A stretch of 64,000 bases of DNA from Notolepis coatsorum. Lineage: Eukaryota > Chordata > Actinopteri > Aulopiformes > Paralepididae. Location of the stretch: NCBI GenBank assembly GCA_963971535.1, contig OZ020601.1, positions 25,685,880-25,749,879 of the forward strand. The letters run 5' to 3'. The translations under genes and the position numbers were made by a program. Shown here in pieces: positions 10,540 to 21,029 of this stretch (its first letter is position 1; every line of letters starts with the position of its first letter). Under the pieces are notes generated by a model. It was not told where the DNA came from. It was given only the letters and a program-made list of their open reading frames with translations, and did not search any database.

Positions 10540-10853
10540 GCACCCAACAAACGCACAGTGTGAGCAGACCGCGGGACAGAAGGGCCCGCGACTACCTGAC
10601 CGTGCGCCCCGCTCGCTACCAGGGAACGTACGTGAACACATAACCTCGTGGGGTCACGAACCTCACGGGATCGGGGTTACGGACCCCGACTCCGCCAGTA
10701 AACCGACCTCGCCACAAACCCTGACCCCGCCAGTATATTAATCCCGCGGGGGGTCGGGGTTCAGAGAAAGAGTTTGACACAATCCGCCAGAGAGTTGACT
10801 CCGCTATCGGCATACAGGGGAGACAACCACCCCAACAGAAAAGGTTGCTCCCT
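10540..10853. other. GC-rich island, identity unknown
   Basis: The composition differs sharply from neighbours, with repeated CCCCG/CGGGG words and short inverted segments (CGGGGTTACGGACCCCG). No reading frame or RNA is recognised. Confidence 0.4.
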
Positions 10854-10941
10854 TAACCCATTAAAAACCGGGAAACACAACTGCGCGTATATACAGGCTA
10901 TATAATGCAGTTAAGGCGTTTCAGGTTTAAAAAAGGGTTAA
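10854..10941. mobile_element. Very short TTAA-ended MITE candidate
   Basis: Ends TTAACCCATT and, inverted, TTAACCCTTT, with similar subterminal text (ACCGGGAAAC against ACCTGAAAC), all within 88 bp. It lacks the 43/33-bp motif of the other piggyBac MITEs, so relatedness is uncertain. Confidence 0.45.
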
Positions 10942-11059
10942 CCCAGGTCGACAGGTAACAAGAGCAAGGCCTGACCTGTGCCTGGAGGACCTGGAACTAC
11001 ACAGGAGCGCTTAAAGGGGCTGACTGCTAATAAACAGCACCCCGACGTGAAATGAATGA

Positions 11060-12180
11060 GAGAAATAAAACTTTATCTAACAGTGTGCAGAGAAGGTACA
11101 ATACATTACAGCTCAATACACACTACTGTTAACACATTGTGCGCCATAAACGGCGTAAGTCGTTATTGCCCGCCATGCGTTGAACGCCAACGACGGCGTA
11201 AATTGTTTTTGGGATCAATATTTCATTTTTTCGCCATGGCATTCATAATTCATCCAGCCTCCCCCCGGACTGCAGCGGCACCCTGTCTGAGATTGCAACG
11301 CCTCAATACCGCCACCTGGTGGATGGTCGGGCAAGTTACACTCACGCTAAACCGGAAGTGGCGATCGGTGCATCGAGGAAATTCCTCCGGCAGTAATATC
11401 TTGTTACGTGGGTCCAGACAAACACTTGAGTGCATTTGGATCGCTTTCGAAACGCAATAATCGATATGATTTCGGCGTTTATTGCGCCATACAAACCGGA
11501 AATGGATCTAGGAGATCGACGTCAAATAATTGGGATCTTTTTCCTCCAGTCTCATCGGCGAACGGTAAGAGGACACTAACGTTATTTTCAGCCCGATTGT
11601 CCATTTCCTTGTTTGCAATCAGTCTGATCAATATATCAACCCATACTAAATAAAGCCGTTACTGACGATCAAGGAATTATAAACGACCCCCCCCCCTTTC
11701 CTTCACGCATGATGAAGCATAATGTATACCGATCATATACATTTGAATTTTTTAATATAGCGTGTATAGGAAAGAAACGCCAATCGATAATCTATCATAT
11801 GCGTCAGGGCCTATAACTAGCGTTTTTGGAATTACAGCAGAAAAGCTTAAAAACATACTTATATTCTAGACGGAATTAACACAACAATGTATGAATGAAA
11901 AAATATAACATTCCCACATCCGGAACGATAGATAATCGATGTTGAATGGGCCATAGAAATGCAGATATAGCTATAATATTAAAAAAGTTATAGCCCTGCA
12001 AAGAAGGTAAACATCTCCATAGGCTTACAGCGCTGGCAGACTGGGTATAATGATGGGCACAATGCCCGGCGCCCAATGTGTTAAGGGGATGCAGATCAGA
12101 TGAAGACGTTTGTCTTGTTTACATCGGGGTCCCCCATTTTCAACTCGTAGTGGCACTTTATGACACACAACATTCATGAC
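11060..12180 (-). mobile_element. LINE 3' tail split by a piggyBac MITE
   Basis: 11060-11128 and 12085-12180 are the two halves of the LINE tail seen intact at 213-425. The join CTG-TTAA-GGGGATGCAG is interrupted exactly at TTAA. This gives a filled-site/empty-site comparison within the window. Confidence 0.8.
11129..12084 (+). mobile_element. piggyBac-type MITE, member d (956 bp)
   Basis: TTAA lies at both ends (11129-11132, 12081-12084). Left TTAACACATTGTGCGCC; right, inverted, TTAACACATTGGGCGCCGG. TTGTGCGCC (11137-11145) recurs as TTGAACGCC at 11180-11188 (43 bp). The right motif recurs at 33 bp (CAGTCTGCC). AACGGCGTAAGTCGTT, a near-palindrome, follows the left TIR and recurs as GACGGCGTAAATTGTT after the second motif. 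GGGCATTGTGCCC forms a hairpin near the right end. No coding capacity. Confidence 0.9.
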
Positions 12181-13139
12181 ATCAGCCCCTGTGGCGTCCG
12201 GCCCGCCGTGGCATTTCCCCCCCGGAAAAGCTCAGGGCCCTTCGGGTTAACAGAACATATCTGTGACCCGGCGGGCACCGGGTTTAACTGATCCGGTCCG
12301 GCGCGACCAGGATGAGTCCCGTGCCCTTTCACGCTGCCGCACCTCTCCAAAGGAGAGGGGGATAGGTACACGTTTCGATCAAAAAACACCACAGGAGGCT
12401 CCACCAAGAGGGTCTGCATGTACGCGAACGCACAGCTCCCGGTGGCCCACCTAACGGGCGTGAAACCCCCCTGTTGATGCTTGATCTACCCTGTCATTTC
12501 CCCCCGGGAAAAAAACCTTCCCGGCCGGCCGCATAAAAAACGCTGTTTATGCCGTTGGACAGACCAGGGCACACCGGCCCTAACAAGGCTGTTTCAAATA
12601 ACATTTGAGAACACGCCCGGCCAGCCGCTGATACCGGTCCCGTAAGACCGAGTGCTGATATCAACAGCATGTAGGCTCGTAAGACCTGAGAACGGTAGCG
12701 TGCAAATCCTATTCTTTTATTTTCAGTTTTTATAGTTTCACAAACACACATCAAGACAAATCACAAACACAATTTTTTTTTATAAAATTAAATAAAACAC
12801 AAACAGTATGTTGCCAGACACTGTCACATATACCCCCCCCCCCCATTTCCTCACTAATGGAACTGGTATTGGGGAGTCATGTTAGTTAGATAGTTTAGCG
12901 TTAGCTATATGGCTAACGTTAGCCAGTTGGTCAATTCAATTCAATTGCATGTCATTGAAGGTCTGAGCTGGTATGTGTCTAATGAAATGACAATTGCTCG
13001 TCATTGAAGGTCCGCGCTGGTCTGTGTATATAATGAAATGAGAGGAAAACGCTGCACTAAAGCAAGTCGGTCCGTGTTGATCGTTTGATTTTAGCCGCGG
13101 CGGCTAACTGCCGGCTAATACTCGATGTTCACGATATAG
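12181..13139. other. Unresolved region with GC-rich first half
   Basis: 12181-12680 is GC-rich with CCGG/GGCC words and no recognised domain in its open frames. 12890-13060 holds a ~55-bp imperfect duplication marked by GTCATTGAAGGTC. A C-run lies at 12833-12844. Confidence 0.4.
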
Positions 13140-13206
13140 AAATTGACTACATCTCACGTAGAACAAGCCACGATACATCGAGTATACTCGATATATCGCC
13201 CAGCCC
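13140..13206 (-). mobile_element. Solo terminal region of a hAT-like element
   Basis: On the minus strand it starts TAGGGCTGGGCGATATATCG and includes a CGAGTATACTCG palindrome. The same end occurs at 22253-22320 on the plus strand. No partner end or target duplication is seen. Confidence 0.6.
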
Positions 13207-13639
13207 TACACCAGACCACCCGCCCCCGCTGCTCACCGCCGAGTGACGGGAGTGAGCAGAAGCAGAGAGCTTGTGCCGCAAATCGTCACCCACCAAAGAG
13301 ACCGTCGGACTAGCCAACTGGAGCCCAGAACGATAGTTCCCAGGTCCCGGTGGTGATGTCATATTAACCAAAAAAGGAAAAAACGGCAACACACAAAACT
13401 AATTTAAATACCTAACTAACAATCCTTCTGACGTGTGCCTGTAGCAATGCACTTCCGAGAAGTGAAAGATAAGGGAAGAGCGGAAGTACGGTCACACCCC
13501 TCGCTTAAATGCATGGGCGGAAGTGGGCGTGGCCGGACACGTGTAGGTGCATTGTAGTGGAAACTTTCAAGGTCACAATAGGTGACAGGGGAATATCCCA
13601 TAGAGCAGAGCGCGGAGCTAGTACGAAATATAACAAGTT
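13207..13639. other. Unrecognised interval
   Basis: No coding frame or repeat end is identified. Confidence 0.4.
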
Positions 13640-14345
13640 GTTAATCTCTCAACAACAGTACCCACTCTAAAACACTTCTGTTTAACCTCTCAACAACAGT
13701 ACCCACTCTAAAACACTTCTGTTTAACCTCTCAACAACAGTACCCACTCTAAAACACTTCTGTTTAACCTCTCAACAACAGTACCCACTCTAAAACACTT
13801 CTGTTTAACCTCTCAACAACAGTACCCACTCTAAAACACTTCTGTTTAACCTCTCAACAACAGTACCCACTCTAAAACACGTCTGTTTAACCTCTCAACA
13901 ACAGTACCCACTCTAAAACACTTCTGTTTAACCTCTCAACAGTACCCACTCTAAAACACTTATGTTTAACCTCTCAACAACAGTACCCACTCTAAAACAC
14001 TTCTGTTTAACCTCAACAACAGTACCCACTCTAAAACACTTCTGTTTAACCTCAACAACAGTACCCACTCTAAAACACTTCTGTTTAACCTCAACAACAG
14101 TACCCACTCTAAAACACTTCTGTTTAACCTCAACAACAGTACCCACTCTAAAACACGTCTGTAGTCTGTTTAACCTCTCAACAACAGTACCCACTCTAAA
14201 ACACGTCTGTAGTCTGTTTAACCTCAACAACAGTACCCACTCTAAAACACTTCTGTTTAACCTCAACAACAGTACCAACTCTAAAACATGTGTTTAACCT
14301 CAACAACAGTACCCACTCTAAAACACTTCTGTTTAACCTCTCAGG
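13640..14345. repeat. 41/39-bp minisatellite, ~17 copies
   Basis: The unit contains CAACAACAGTACCCACTCTA and AAACACTTCTGTTTAACC. The first half has a 41-bp period; where TC is lost the period is 39 bp, which keeps frames open and gives spurious long ORFs on both strands. Single or few copies occur at 4.7, 5.7, 8.6 and 10.45 kb. Confidence 0.95.
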
Positions 14346-14537
14346 TCAGTAACACATAATAGTAACACCTTGGTGCTGTAGGTACAAGACAAGTCTTGCA
14401 TGTCGTTCCCAAGTTCCCAGACACAAGTGTTACCTCAGTACAGTGAGGCTCTTCCAGGAACAGGAGCTTTAGCTCATCTGAGGTCTAATGGGAGTAAGTG
14501 ACACTGCCCTCTCCAAGGTGCTGAATGGATACAAGAT

Positions 14538-14688
<151 letters not shown>

Positions 14689-14689
14689 A

Positions 14690-15459
14690 GTAAACGACAG
14701 AGTACAGCAACTTGCAATGGGCCTGGTCTACAAGATACACTACACGACCAAGGTACCCATGTACATGTCAAAATACTTCCCAAAGGTCAGTGAATACCAC
14801 AACACCAGAGGGAGCTCCACAAATCATGTTAAACCCAGATTCGGCTCAAACAATGGGACTAAACACGTTTCGCAATTATGCCACATCAATGTGGAACACC
14901 CTACCCAAAGCTGTAAAGGAATGTGAATCACTACCCACTTTCAAAAACACTCTCAAAGAAGACCTACGGGAGACTGCAATTCGAAACTGGCCCCTGTAAA
15001 ATGTCCTAACCCAACCCCCTCCCAATGTACAGTAAATTACCTAGTATGGTTGTCAATATTCCAATGTACAGTTTTGCTTGTACAGTTGTACAGTGTTCCC
15101 CCCCCCCCCCCCCCCCCCCCCCCCAACCCCTCCTACCCACCCAACCCCACCCAACCTCCTCCAATGTACAGTTTTTACGTCAAATGTATATACTCCCTTT
15201 TCTGGACTCGTTTTGTATAACAAACAGTACTGTATTTGCAAATCTGGTATGTCATAAATGTATAGATGTAGCAGTACTGTCTATCTGTATGTCATGTATG
15301 TCATATATGTCCTGATGAATTGAAAATGGGGGACCCTGATGTAAACAAGACAAAAGTGTTTCTCTGGTCTGCATCCCCTTAACAATTGTATGTATTGAGC
15401 CGTACTGTACTGTACCCATTCTGCAATCTGTTAATAAAGTTTTCAATCAATCAATCAAT

Positions 15460-15460
<1 letters not shown>
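14690..15460 (+). pseudogene. LINE C-terminal coding remnant and 3' tail
   Basis: The frame to 14999 ends with TFRNYATSMWNTLPKAVKEC and then a LPTFKNTLKEDLRE segment, a typical end for a fish LINE ORF2. It is followed by a 3' UTR ending GCAATCTGTTAATAAAGTTT and a (CAAT)n tail at 15448-15463. A 30-base C-run interrupts the UTR (about 15095-15124). It is 5'-truncated. Confidence 0.7.

Positions 15461-15463
<3 letters not shown>

Positions 15464-15536
<73 letters not shown>
15464..15536. repeat. (CT)n tract between two LINE tails
   Basis: Pure CT repeat flanked on the left by the (CAAT)n tail of a plus-strand LINE and on the right by the tail of a minus-strand LINE. Confidence 0.95.
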
Positions 15537-15541
<5 letters not shown>

Positions 15542-15660
15542 CAAATTCAAAATTGCTTTATTGGCATGGCAGGAAAAAAATACCTACGTTGCCAAAGCAA
15601 TACAATAAACACAGTAAACATTGACAAATCATTATCAGTAAATAAATAATAATCTGTGAA
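15537..15660 (-). mobile_element. LINE 3' tail (minus strand)
   Basis: On the minus strand the text runs TTGCTTTGGCAACG...CCAATAAAGCAATTTTGAAT, a retroposon tail also seen at 39598-39690. Both copies abut a (CT)n tract. Confidence 0.6.
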
Positions 15661-16408
15661 TATCAACAATCAAAGGACACAATAAAACAAATTTATCCAT
15701 AGATTATAATGGGAGGAAGGATTACTTCTGAACACAAAACATTTCAACTATGTGTTCCCTCGTTACTCATCTGCTAACATTTAGTAACAAACTAAACATG
15801 TCAATGATGTGTTCCGTCATGCATCTGCTAATATTTAGTAACAGACTAAAGTAATTAAGGCAGAAATAGGAATTCATTCCTGGTTCTTCTGTCTGGGATT
15901 GTAACATTCTAACACACTTTGCCACTAGGGCCACGGATTGTTCATACTCTCCAAGAACAAATGATAGAGCAAAAATTAAGGATTATTTCATTAAATTTGG
16001 GCAAATACTCTCTCTCTCTCTCTCCCTCTCTCCCTCTCTCTCTGATTTGAAGTAACCCTTCAAATCAACACTTAATCCCACTGTCGATGTGAACCCTTCG
16101 CTTTGGGATAAAGTACCTCATGTTCACAAATAGTGATAGAGGATTCCAAGATGGAAATAACATGGTGTTCCCCTTGAATGGTATCATGAGGATCATAAGG
16201 CATGTACGACTACTTATGTGTCCCTGACCAGCGATTGTGGCCACATTTTCCAGATTTTTTTATTGTAAAAGTACAGAATGCAAGCTTTCAAATGATGTGT
16301 CATACGTTGAAATCTGAGAATGTTTGAAGATGTGCTAATTTGAATCTTGTAAAACCGTTTTTGCATCTTATTAGGGTGCAGTGCAGGGTGCATGTATCTT
16401 GTGTGTGT

Positions 16409-16447
<39 letters not shown>

Positions 16448-16464
16448 TGTGTGTGCGTATGCGT

Positions 16465-16500
<36 letters not shown>

Positions 16501-16549
16501 AAAACACAGAAAAACAGGAGGAGAAAAAGTGGATAAAAAAAATAGATAA
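15661..16549. repeat. Unresolved interval with (CT) and (GT) tracts
   Basis: A GTAACA..CTAAA..ATGTGTTCC segment is duplicated around 15750-15850. (CT) tract at 16010-16042 and (GT)n at 16400-16490. No gene recognised. Confidence 0.5.
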
Positions 16550-16690
16550 ATATGATGTAGTGTTATTAAAGTGTCTAAAGTTAGTGTTAAGGTGAGTTGT
16601 TTGTTTAAAGTGAGTGTGTGCATGTGGATGGATGGGTTGATGTCACATAGTCATTGAGCATCCTGATGGCCTGCCAAACGCTCCACTTGT
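16550..16690 (-). mobile_element. Fragment of the 6.7-kb LINE family, 3' UTR side
   Basis: TTGAGCATCCTGATGGCCTG (16655-16674) is the reverse complement of the QAIRMLNE end. The adjacent UTR text matches 55800-55930 (GTTGTTTGTTTAA.GTGAGTGTGTG). It is heavily truncated. Confidence 0.65.
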
Positions 16691-17177
16691 CCTCGTTCCC
16701 TGTAGACACCCTGATGGCGTTTGATCGCATGAAGCGGCAGTTTGAGTTCAACGTGTGTGTGTGTGTGTTCAAGACTGGTCTCTTAGAATGTTAAAACTGA
16801 CTTTTTTCTAGTTCTTCTTTCTATGTTCACAGAAAGGTAAGAAAAAAAACGATATACGTTGTATAGTATGGCAATAACGTTTAGGTTTGTTCGACCCGTG
16901 AGATATAAACACTAAAAACTTCAGAAAAATGTGATATGGTTGGACTTCCGCTGTTGGTAGTGTAGTTTTATCAAATCTAGACGGAAATCGAAAGCCCTGG
17001 GTCTCCTTTGTTTTAGGACTACGATTTCTTCTTCTCACGTCTAATTCACCCGGTTTCCGTTCCAATGCGCCAAGCTTATTAAATCATTGCGGAATTGTAA
17101 GAGGTTATGATGACGTTTAAATGCCATTAAATAAATAAAAGGTGACAGTAACGTTATTTGAACGCTACATTTCACAG

Positions 17178-18021
17178 TCCAACAGGGCTGTCAGGGCTGA
17201 CCTTCGAAGCTTTTTTTGGCAATCGAAGCTTCGGGGCCGAGCTTCGATTTTAATTCGAAGCTTCGGGGGGAAGAAATACAAAACAATTTTAAGAAATCAA
17301 TACCTTTTTTTTCTTTTTTGTATATTTTTTTATCTTATGTTGTGGGACTTGCACAGCACTTTGGTAAACGTTGTTGTTTTTAAATGTGCTCTATAAATAA
17401 AGTGGATTGGATTAATTAATTAAGTAGCCCCTTTCATGACTGTGACGCAGCCAACAAGATTTCACTCGGCTGCCCTGCCTGGGTGCAGTGGGGCTGCTCT
17501 CACAGCCAACGACATGACATTACATAATTATGTTGCAACCTTCGTCTATCAAGCAAACAATTATATAAATATTTATATGTAGTTGATAGAGACAAAGGCA
17601 GAATTCGACTTAATTAAGCACGTTTTATTAAGACATATTTTTATATGGGTCGGGACACTTTAAAAAAGCAGCACAATGAACACAAATCTGTCCGACATAG
17701 TCTTAAATAACAAACGGCATTGCTTCGCTTCTTCGTCGACATGTCTGCTGCACATGTCCTTGTTGTTTTCAACACAGATAATAATCTCCACGTGCTTGTT
17801 GTAGAGAGGTGGAGTCGAGGCGCCGCTTACTTTCGTTTAATTGGAATGGAGGCGGGAAGGTGCCGCTTACTTTCGTTTAATTGGAATGGAGGCGCAAGAT
17901 TTTGGAGGCAATTTTTTTTTTTTTTTTTTTTTTTTTTCAATTATTTTTTTTACTTCGATTTTTTTTATGTTCGAAGCTTGTGCCATTGAACGAAGCTTCG
18001 AAGTATTTAAGACAGCCCTAC
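17178..18021. mobile_element. hAT-like element with internal LINE tail
   Basis: The ends are AGGGCTGTC on the left and, inverted, AGGGCTGTCTTAAATA on the right. Both are followed by repeated TTCGAAGC/GCTTCGAA words. A LINE tail (about 17290-17412, ending CTCTATAAATAAAGTGGATT) is inserted near the left end. A GCCGCTTACTTTCGTTTAAT segment is duplicated at 17821-17895. The flanking 8-mers do not match well, so the boundaries are approximate. Confidence 0.6.
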
Positions 18022-18544
18022 CACACACAAACATTCTAAATAAACAACTAGTCAACAACTTACCCATAAAGACGCATAAAGACAGACCTGACAGACCATC
18101 CGAGGCAGTCATTGACACGATTAACAAAGTCCAATACCTCGTTCATTAAATCCGATGGAAAGTTTATCACCAGAGGCCATGTGTGTTGGGCGTCGCTCTC
18201 CTACTCTCCCAACTTCAACTCTCGCCAACGAAAGCACTCGTCTTGATTTGCATGCAAATTTTATTCCGCCCCCATGCAATTGCCAAAGTCACACGGAAAC
18301 AGCCTTTTTTAAACAAAGAATTGTTACTATTAGAGATACTATAACTGTTTGCTTTTATAGTAATTATGTTCTTAAACATTCAAACTGTAATAATATGAAA
18401 AAAAATTACTTTGTGTTTTTCCGTCATTTCACGTCCACAACTTGTGTGCGATACCGCTGGGCACAGTAACCTGACCCGGCAGATGGCCCGTTACACAGAA
18501 CCAACTGAGAAGTCGTCCTTTGAAACTGTTTGGAAAGGGGCCAG
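18022..18544. other. Unrecognised interval
   Basis: No gene or repeat end is recognised up to the CAG target duplication at 18542-18544. Confidence 0.4.
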
Positions 18545-19026
18545 GGCCCTGTTTCATGTACATGGTTCAACTAAGTCGATCAAGATGTCCATTATCCAGC
18601 TTCAGTTAACCCGATGTTCGAAGCCGGGATTTTCCTGTTTCACAAAGGTGGATTCAGTCTCGTTAACTCAAGCCAGACTTGCGAGTCAAGCTAAATGCGC
18701 GCGGCCGCTTTAGGTGAAAAGCCAGCACGTATCGATGGCAGAGACCCTGATTCTCAACGGCATTGATTGATTAATTGATTTAAGACTTTATTGACAGATT
18801 GCAATACGGCTCAATCGCCTCGCCGACAAGTTAAATGCGTTATCTATAGGCTAATTCTAAGTCCCTCATTACCTCAATCAATCAGATTATATTTCTTTAA
18901 ACTTGCCTGCTGGATTGAATAATCAAATGAGATCTTGCTAGCGAAAATAATTAGTTAACTGTTATACAGAATTACGATACGGCCCTCTTGCCCATTGATT
19001 GATGTATAGTCAATCTTTAACTTATC

Positions 19027-19098
19027 TCCAATGTGGTCTAACGGGTTGTTCTTTTGACTTTCACACGGACGACCGGGGTTCAAGACCCTAGTCGTCTC
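19027..19098 (+). ncRNA. tRNA-Glu(TTC)-like sequence with Pol III terminator
   Basis: A-box-like TGGTCTAACGGG (19034-19045), anticodon-loop-like CTTTCAC and B-box GGTTCAAGACC (19077-19087) are in tRNA order and spacing. They match tRNA-Glu most closely. A run of eight or more T begins at about 19099. Acceptor and anticodon stems pair imperfectly, so I regard it as a tRNA-derived unit and not a working tRNA. It is retained in copy B (61830-61902). Confidence 0.6.
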
Positions 19099-19253
19099 CT
19101 TTTTTTTGCAATATAGGAATAATTCAATTTGGTGCACGTTGAGAGCTATATAAAGAATGACATCCTCAATGCATGTAGATTTATAATATTTTAACTTAAA
19201 ACCAGGCTACTTTGGCGTATAATCATTAATATTATATTCAAAAAAATCATATT

Positions 19254-19323
19254 GGAAACACCGGGATTTGAACCCGGGTCGCAAGGTTGGCAGGCTTGAG
19301 CACTACCGCTGGGCCACTGTGCC
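19254..19323 (-). ncRNA. tRNA-Gly(GCC)-like sequence
   Basis: On the minus strand: A-box-like TGGCCCAGCGGTAGTG, anticodon loop CTGCCAA (GCC), and a perfect T-arm CCGGGTTCAAATCCCGG. A T7 run lies about 10-15 nt downstream. The acceptor stem is only partly paired. It converges on the Glu-like unit 155 bp away and is retained in copy B (61606-61676). Confidence 0.65.
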
Positions 19324-19929
19324 AGATGGGAATAATTCATTGTTTATACATTAATGAACGAGAGACCCGTGTTTAGAATATTCCTTATTTTGAATGAAGT
19401 TTTATTTCTTTATCCTCATTCATTCATGTGACGTCAACGGCTCATTCAATTTCTCAAATCCGTCAAACAGCGCATCTCATCAGACATCTTAATCCCAGTT
19501 ACAATTAAAATAACCACATAATGTGTACATCGCACGAGCGAGCGCCACCGTCGCCACGGTATATATAACGTGCATTATTTAGGACAAAGTGAATTTAATA
19601 TCAGCATTTTGGGTCTATTTTACATTTCAAAAGCCCCCTCTGGAAGAATGGAGCACAAAAACGTAATTCAGAATGGTATAATGCAGATCGTAGACTGTGG
19701 GAATAGTTTCAGGAAACGAGCTGTCACTTTCTTTGCGGGGGCGTGGCTCTGCGTGATCCGGCTAACTTGAACTTGAACTCTGCTTTCGACCAGGCTCAAA
19801 CTTTTGGATCTGTTAGCATGGTGATCTGGAAAATCCACGTACATGAAACCGGAAAGTCCGGCTAACCCAGTTATCCAGCTAAAGTTATCCGGCTAACTCA
19901 GTTATCCAGGTACATGGAACGGGGCCCAG

Positions 19930-20585
19930 GCCAGCACTTTCAAAATAATTCTTGGAACGTGAATGCATCAAAACCCCACCCGTAGCTGACGGTAGTTTCT
20001 CAAAGGACGCTAATTGGTACAAACCACTGTGGTTTTGGCACACAAGCTCATAACTTAAGCCCGACAACATGGATTACCAAAGCCGGCTGCTGTGCAACTA
20101 CGGTTATACTTATGGCACAACAGCACTAATCACAAATGAAGTACACAACGATGTTAATTAAAGAAGAAATTGAACTGCTCTTTAAAACAGAAGTCCTGTT
20201 TTTCTGTTGCTCACTTGGCACTTGCACTGTACTGTACTGTACTGAGCAGCACACTCCCAGTAAACAGGTCACGGAAACGTCCATTCTACTATTGGCCAAC
20301 AATCACAGCTGACACTGGTTGTGTCTGGTTGTCTAACCTTAGTAAACAAACATGCCTGGACACACACACAGCCACCCCCCACCAGTCATTGTCTCTGTGT
20401 GAGGGATGAATGACCACACGTGTGTGTGTGACTGCCTGGTGTTGCCTGGCTCCTTTGTCATGTGGAGAGTATGTCCTTGTGGACACACCAAACAACCACT
20501 TCATTTAACTCTCCAGCTGCCACTCCTAGTGTCTCTACAAGGGCTGCCTCCTTAGTCCATTTATCTCAAATTGGTTGGTTTGGAC
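19930..20585. other. Unrecognised interval
   Basis: No coding frame or repeat end is recognised. ACTGT repeats lie near 20225-20245. Confidence 0.4.
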
Positions 20586-20850
20586 TAAGGCCCAGTCCAC
20601 ACGATCACGGGTATTTTTGACACCGAGGTTTTAAAAAGAATATTCCTCCGTACACACGAGTGGTTTAAAAAAAATAACTGTGTACTCACGGAACTGTAAA
20701 ATATACATGTAGTACAATGCCAAAGCAATAGGTGGCGATGTAGTTCAAACATGAAGGCCATTTATTTTCAACCAATCAGAAGGGTTGAACGCCTCACTAC
20801 GTTATCATTGCGCTACACGGGGGAGCATTCATTATTTGTTTGCAGCAAGA
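20586..20850. mobile_element. One end of a DNA-transposon-like repeat
   Basis: CTAAGGCCCAGTCCACACG followed by ACGGGTATTTTTGACACCG resembles a common fish DNA-element terminus. I cannot find the second end. Confidence 0.35.
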
Positions 20851-21029
20851 ACAAAGTGCAATAAACAAAAAAGGATACATTCACTGTGTGTTCTGCCTCA
20901 TTTGTTGATGAAACAAAACCAACATCAACACAATCTACCACCAAGAGCGGAGAGTTTAGTCTCACAAAAAGATTGCTGATTTTGTTAGCTTACTGTACGT
21001 GCTAATGTTATTGGGATTGGGAGCATGTC

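Larger units (their letters stand above)
18545..19926. mobile_element. PIF/Harbinger-like transposon, copy A, carrying tRNA-like genes
   Basis: Ends GGCCCTGTTTCATGTACATG and, inverted, GGCCCCGTTCCATGTACCTG, flanked by CAG on both sides (18542-18544, 19927-19929). CWG 3-bp duplications are known for some fish Harbinger families. The interior has no transposase. It carries a LINE-tail-like segment (18765-18830), a tRNA-Glu-like unit (plus) and a tRNA-Gly-like unit (minus). It is homologous, in inverted orientation, to 61008-62384. Confidence 0.8.

Noticed and set aside
19027..19323. Functional tRNA-Glu and tRNA-Gly genes
   Set aside because: Acceptor and some anticodon stems mispair and both lie in a repeated transposon; they are better called tRNA-like units.
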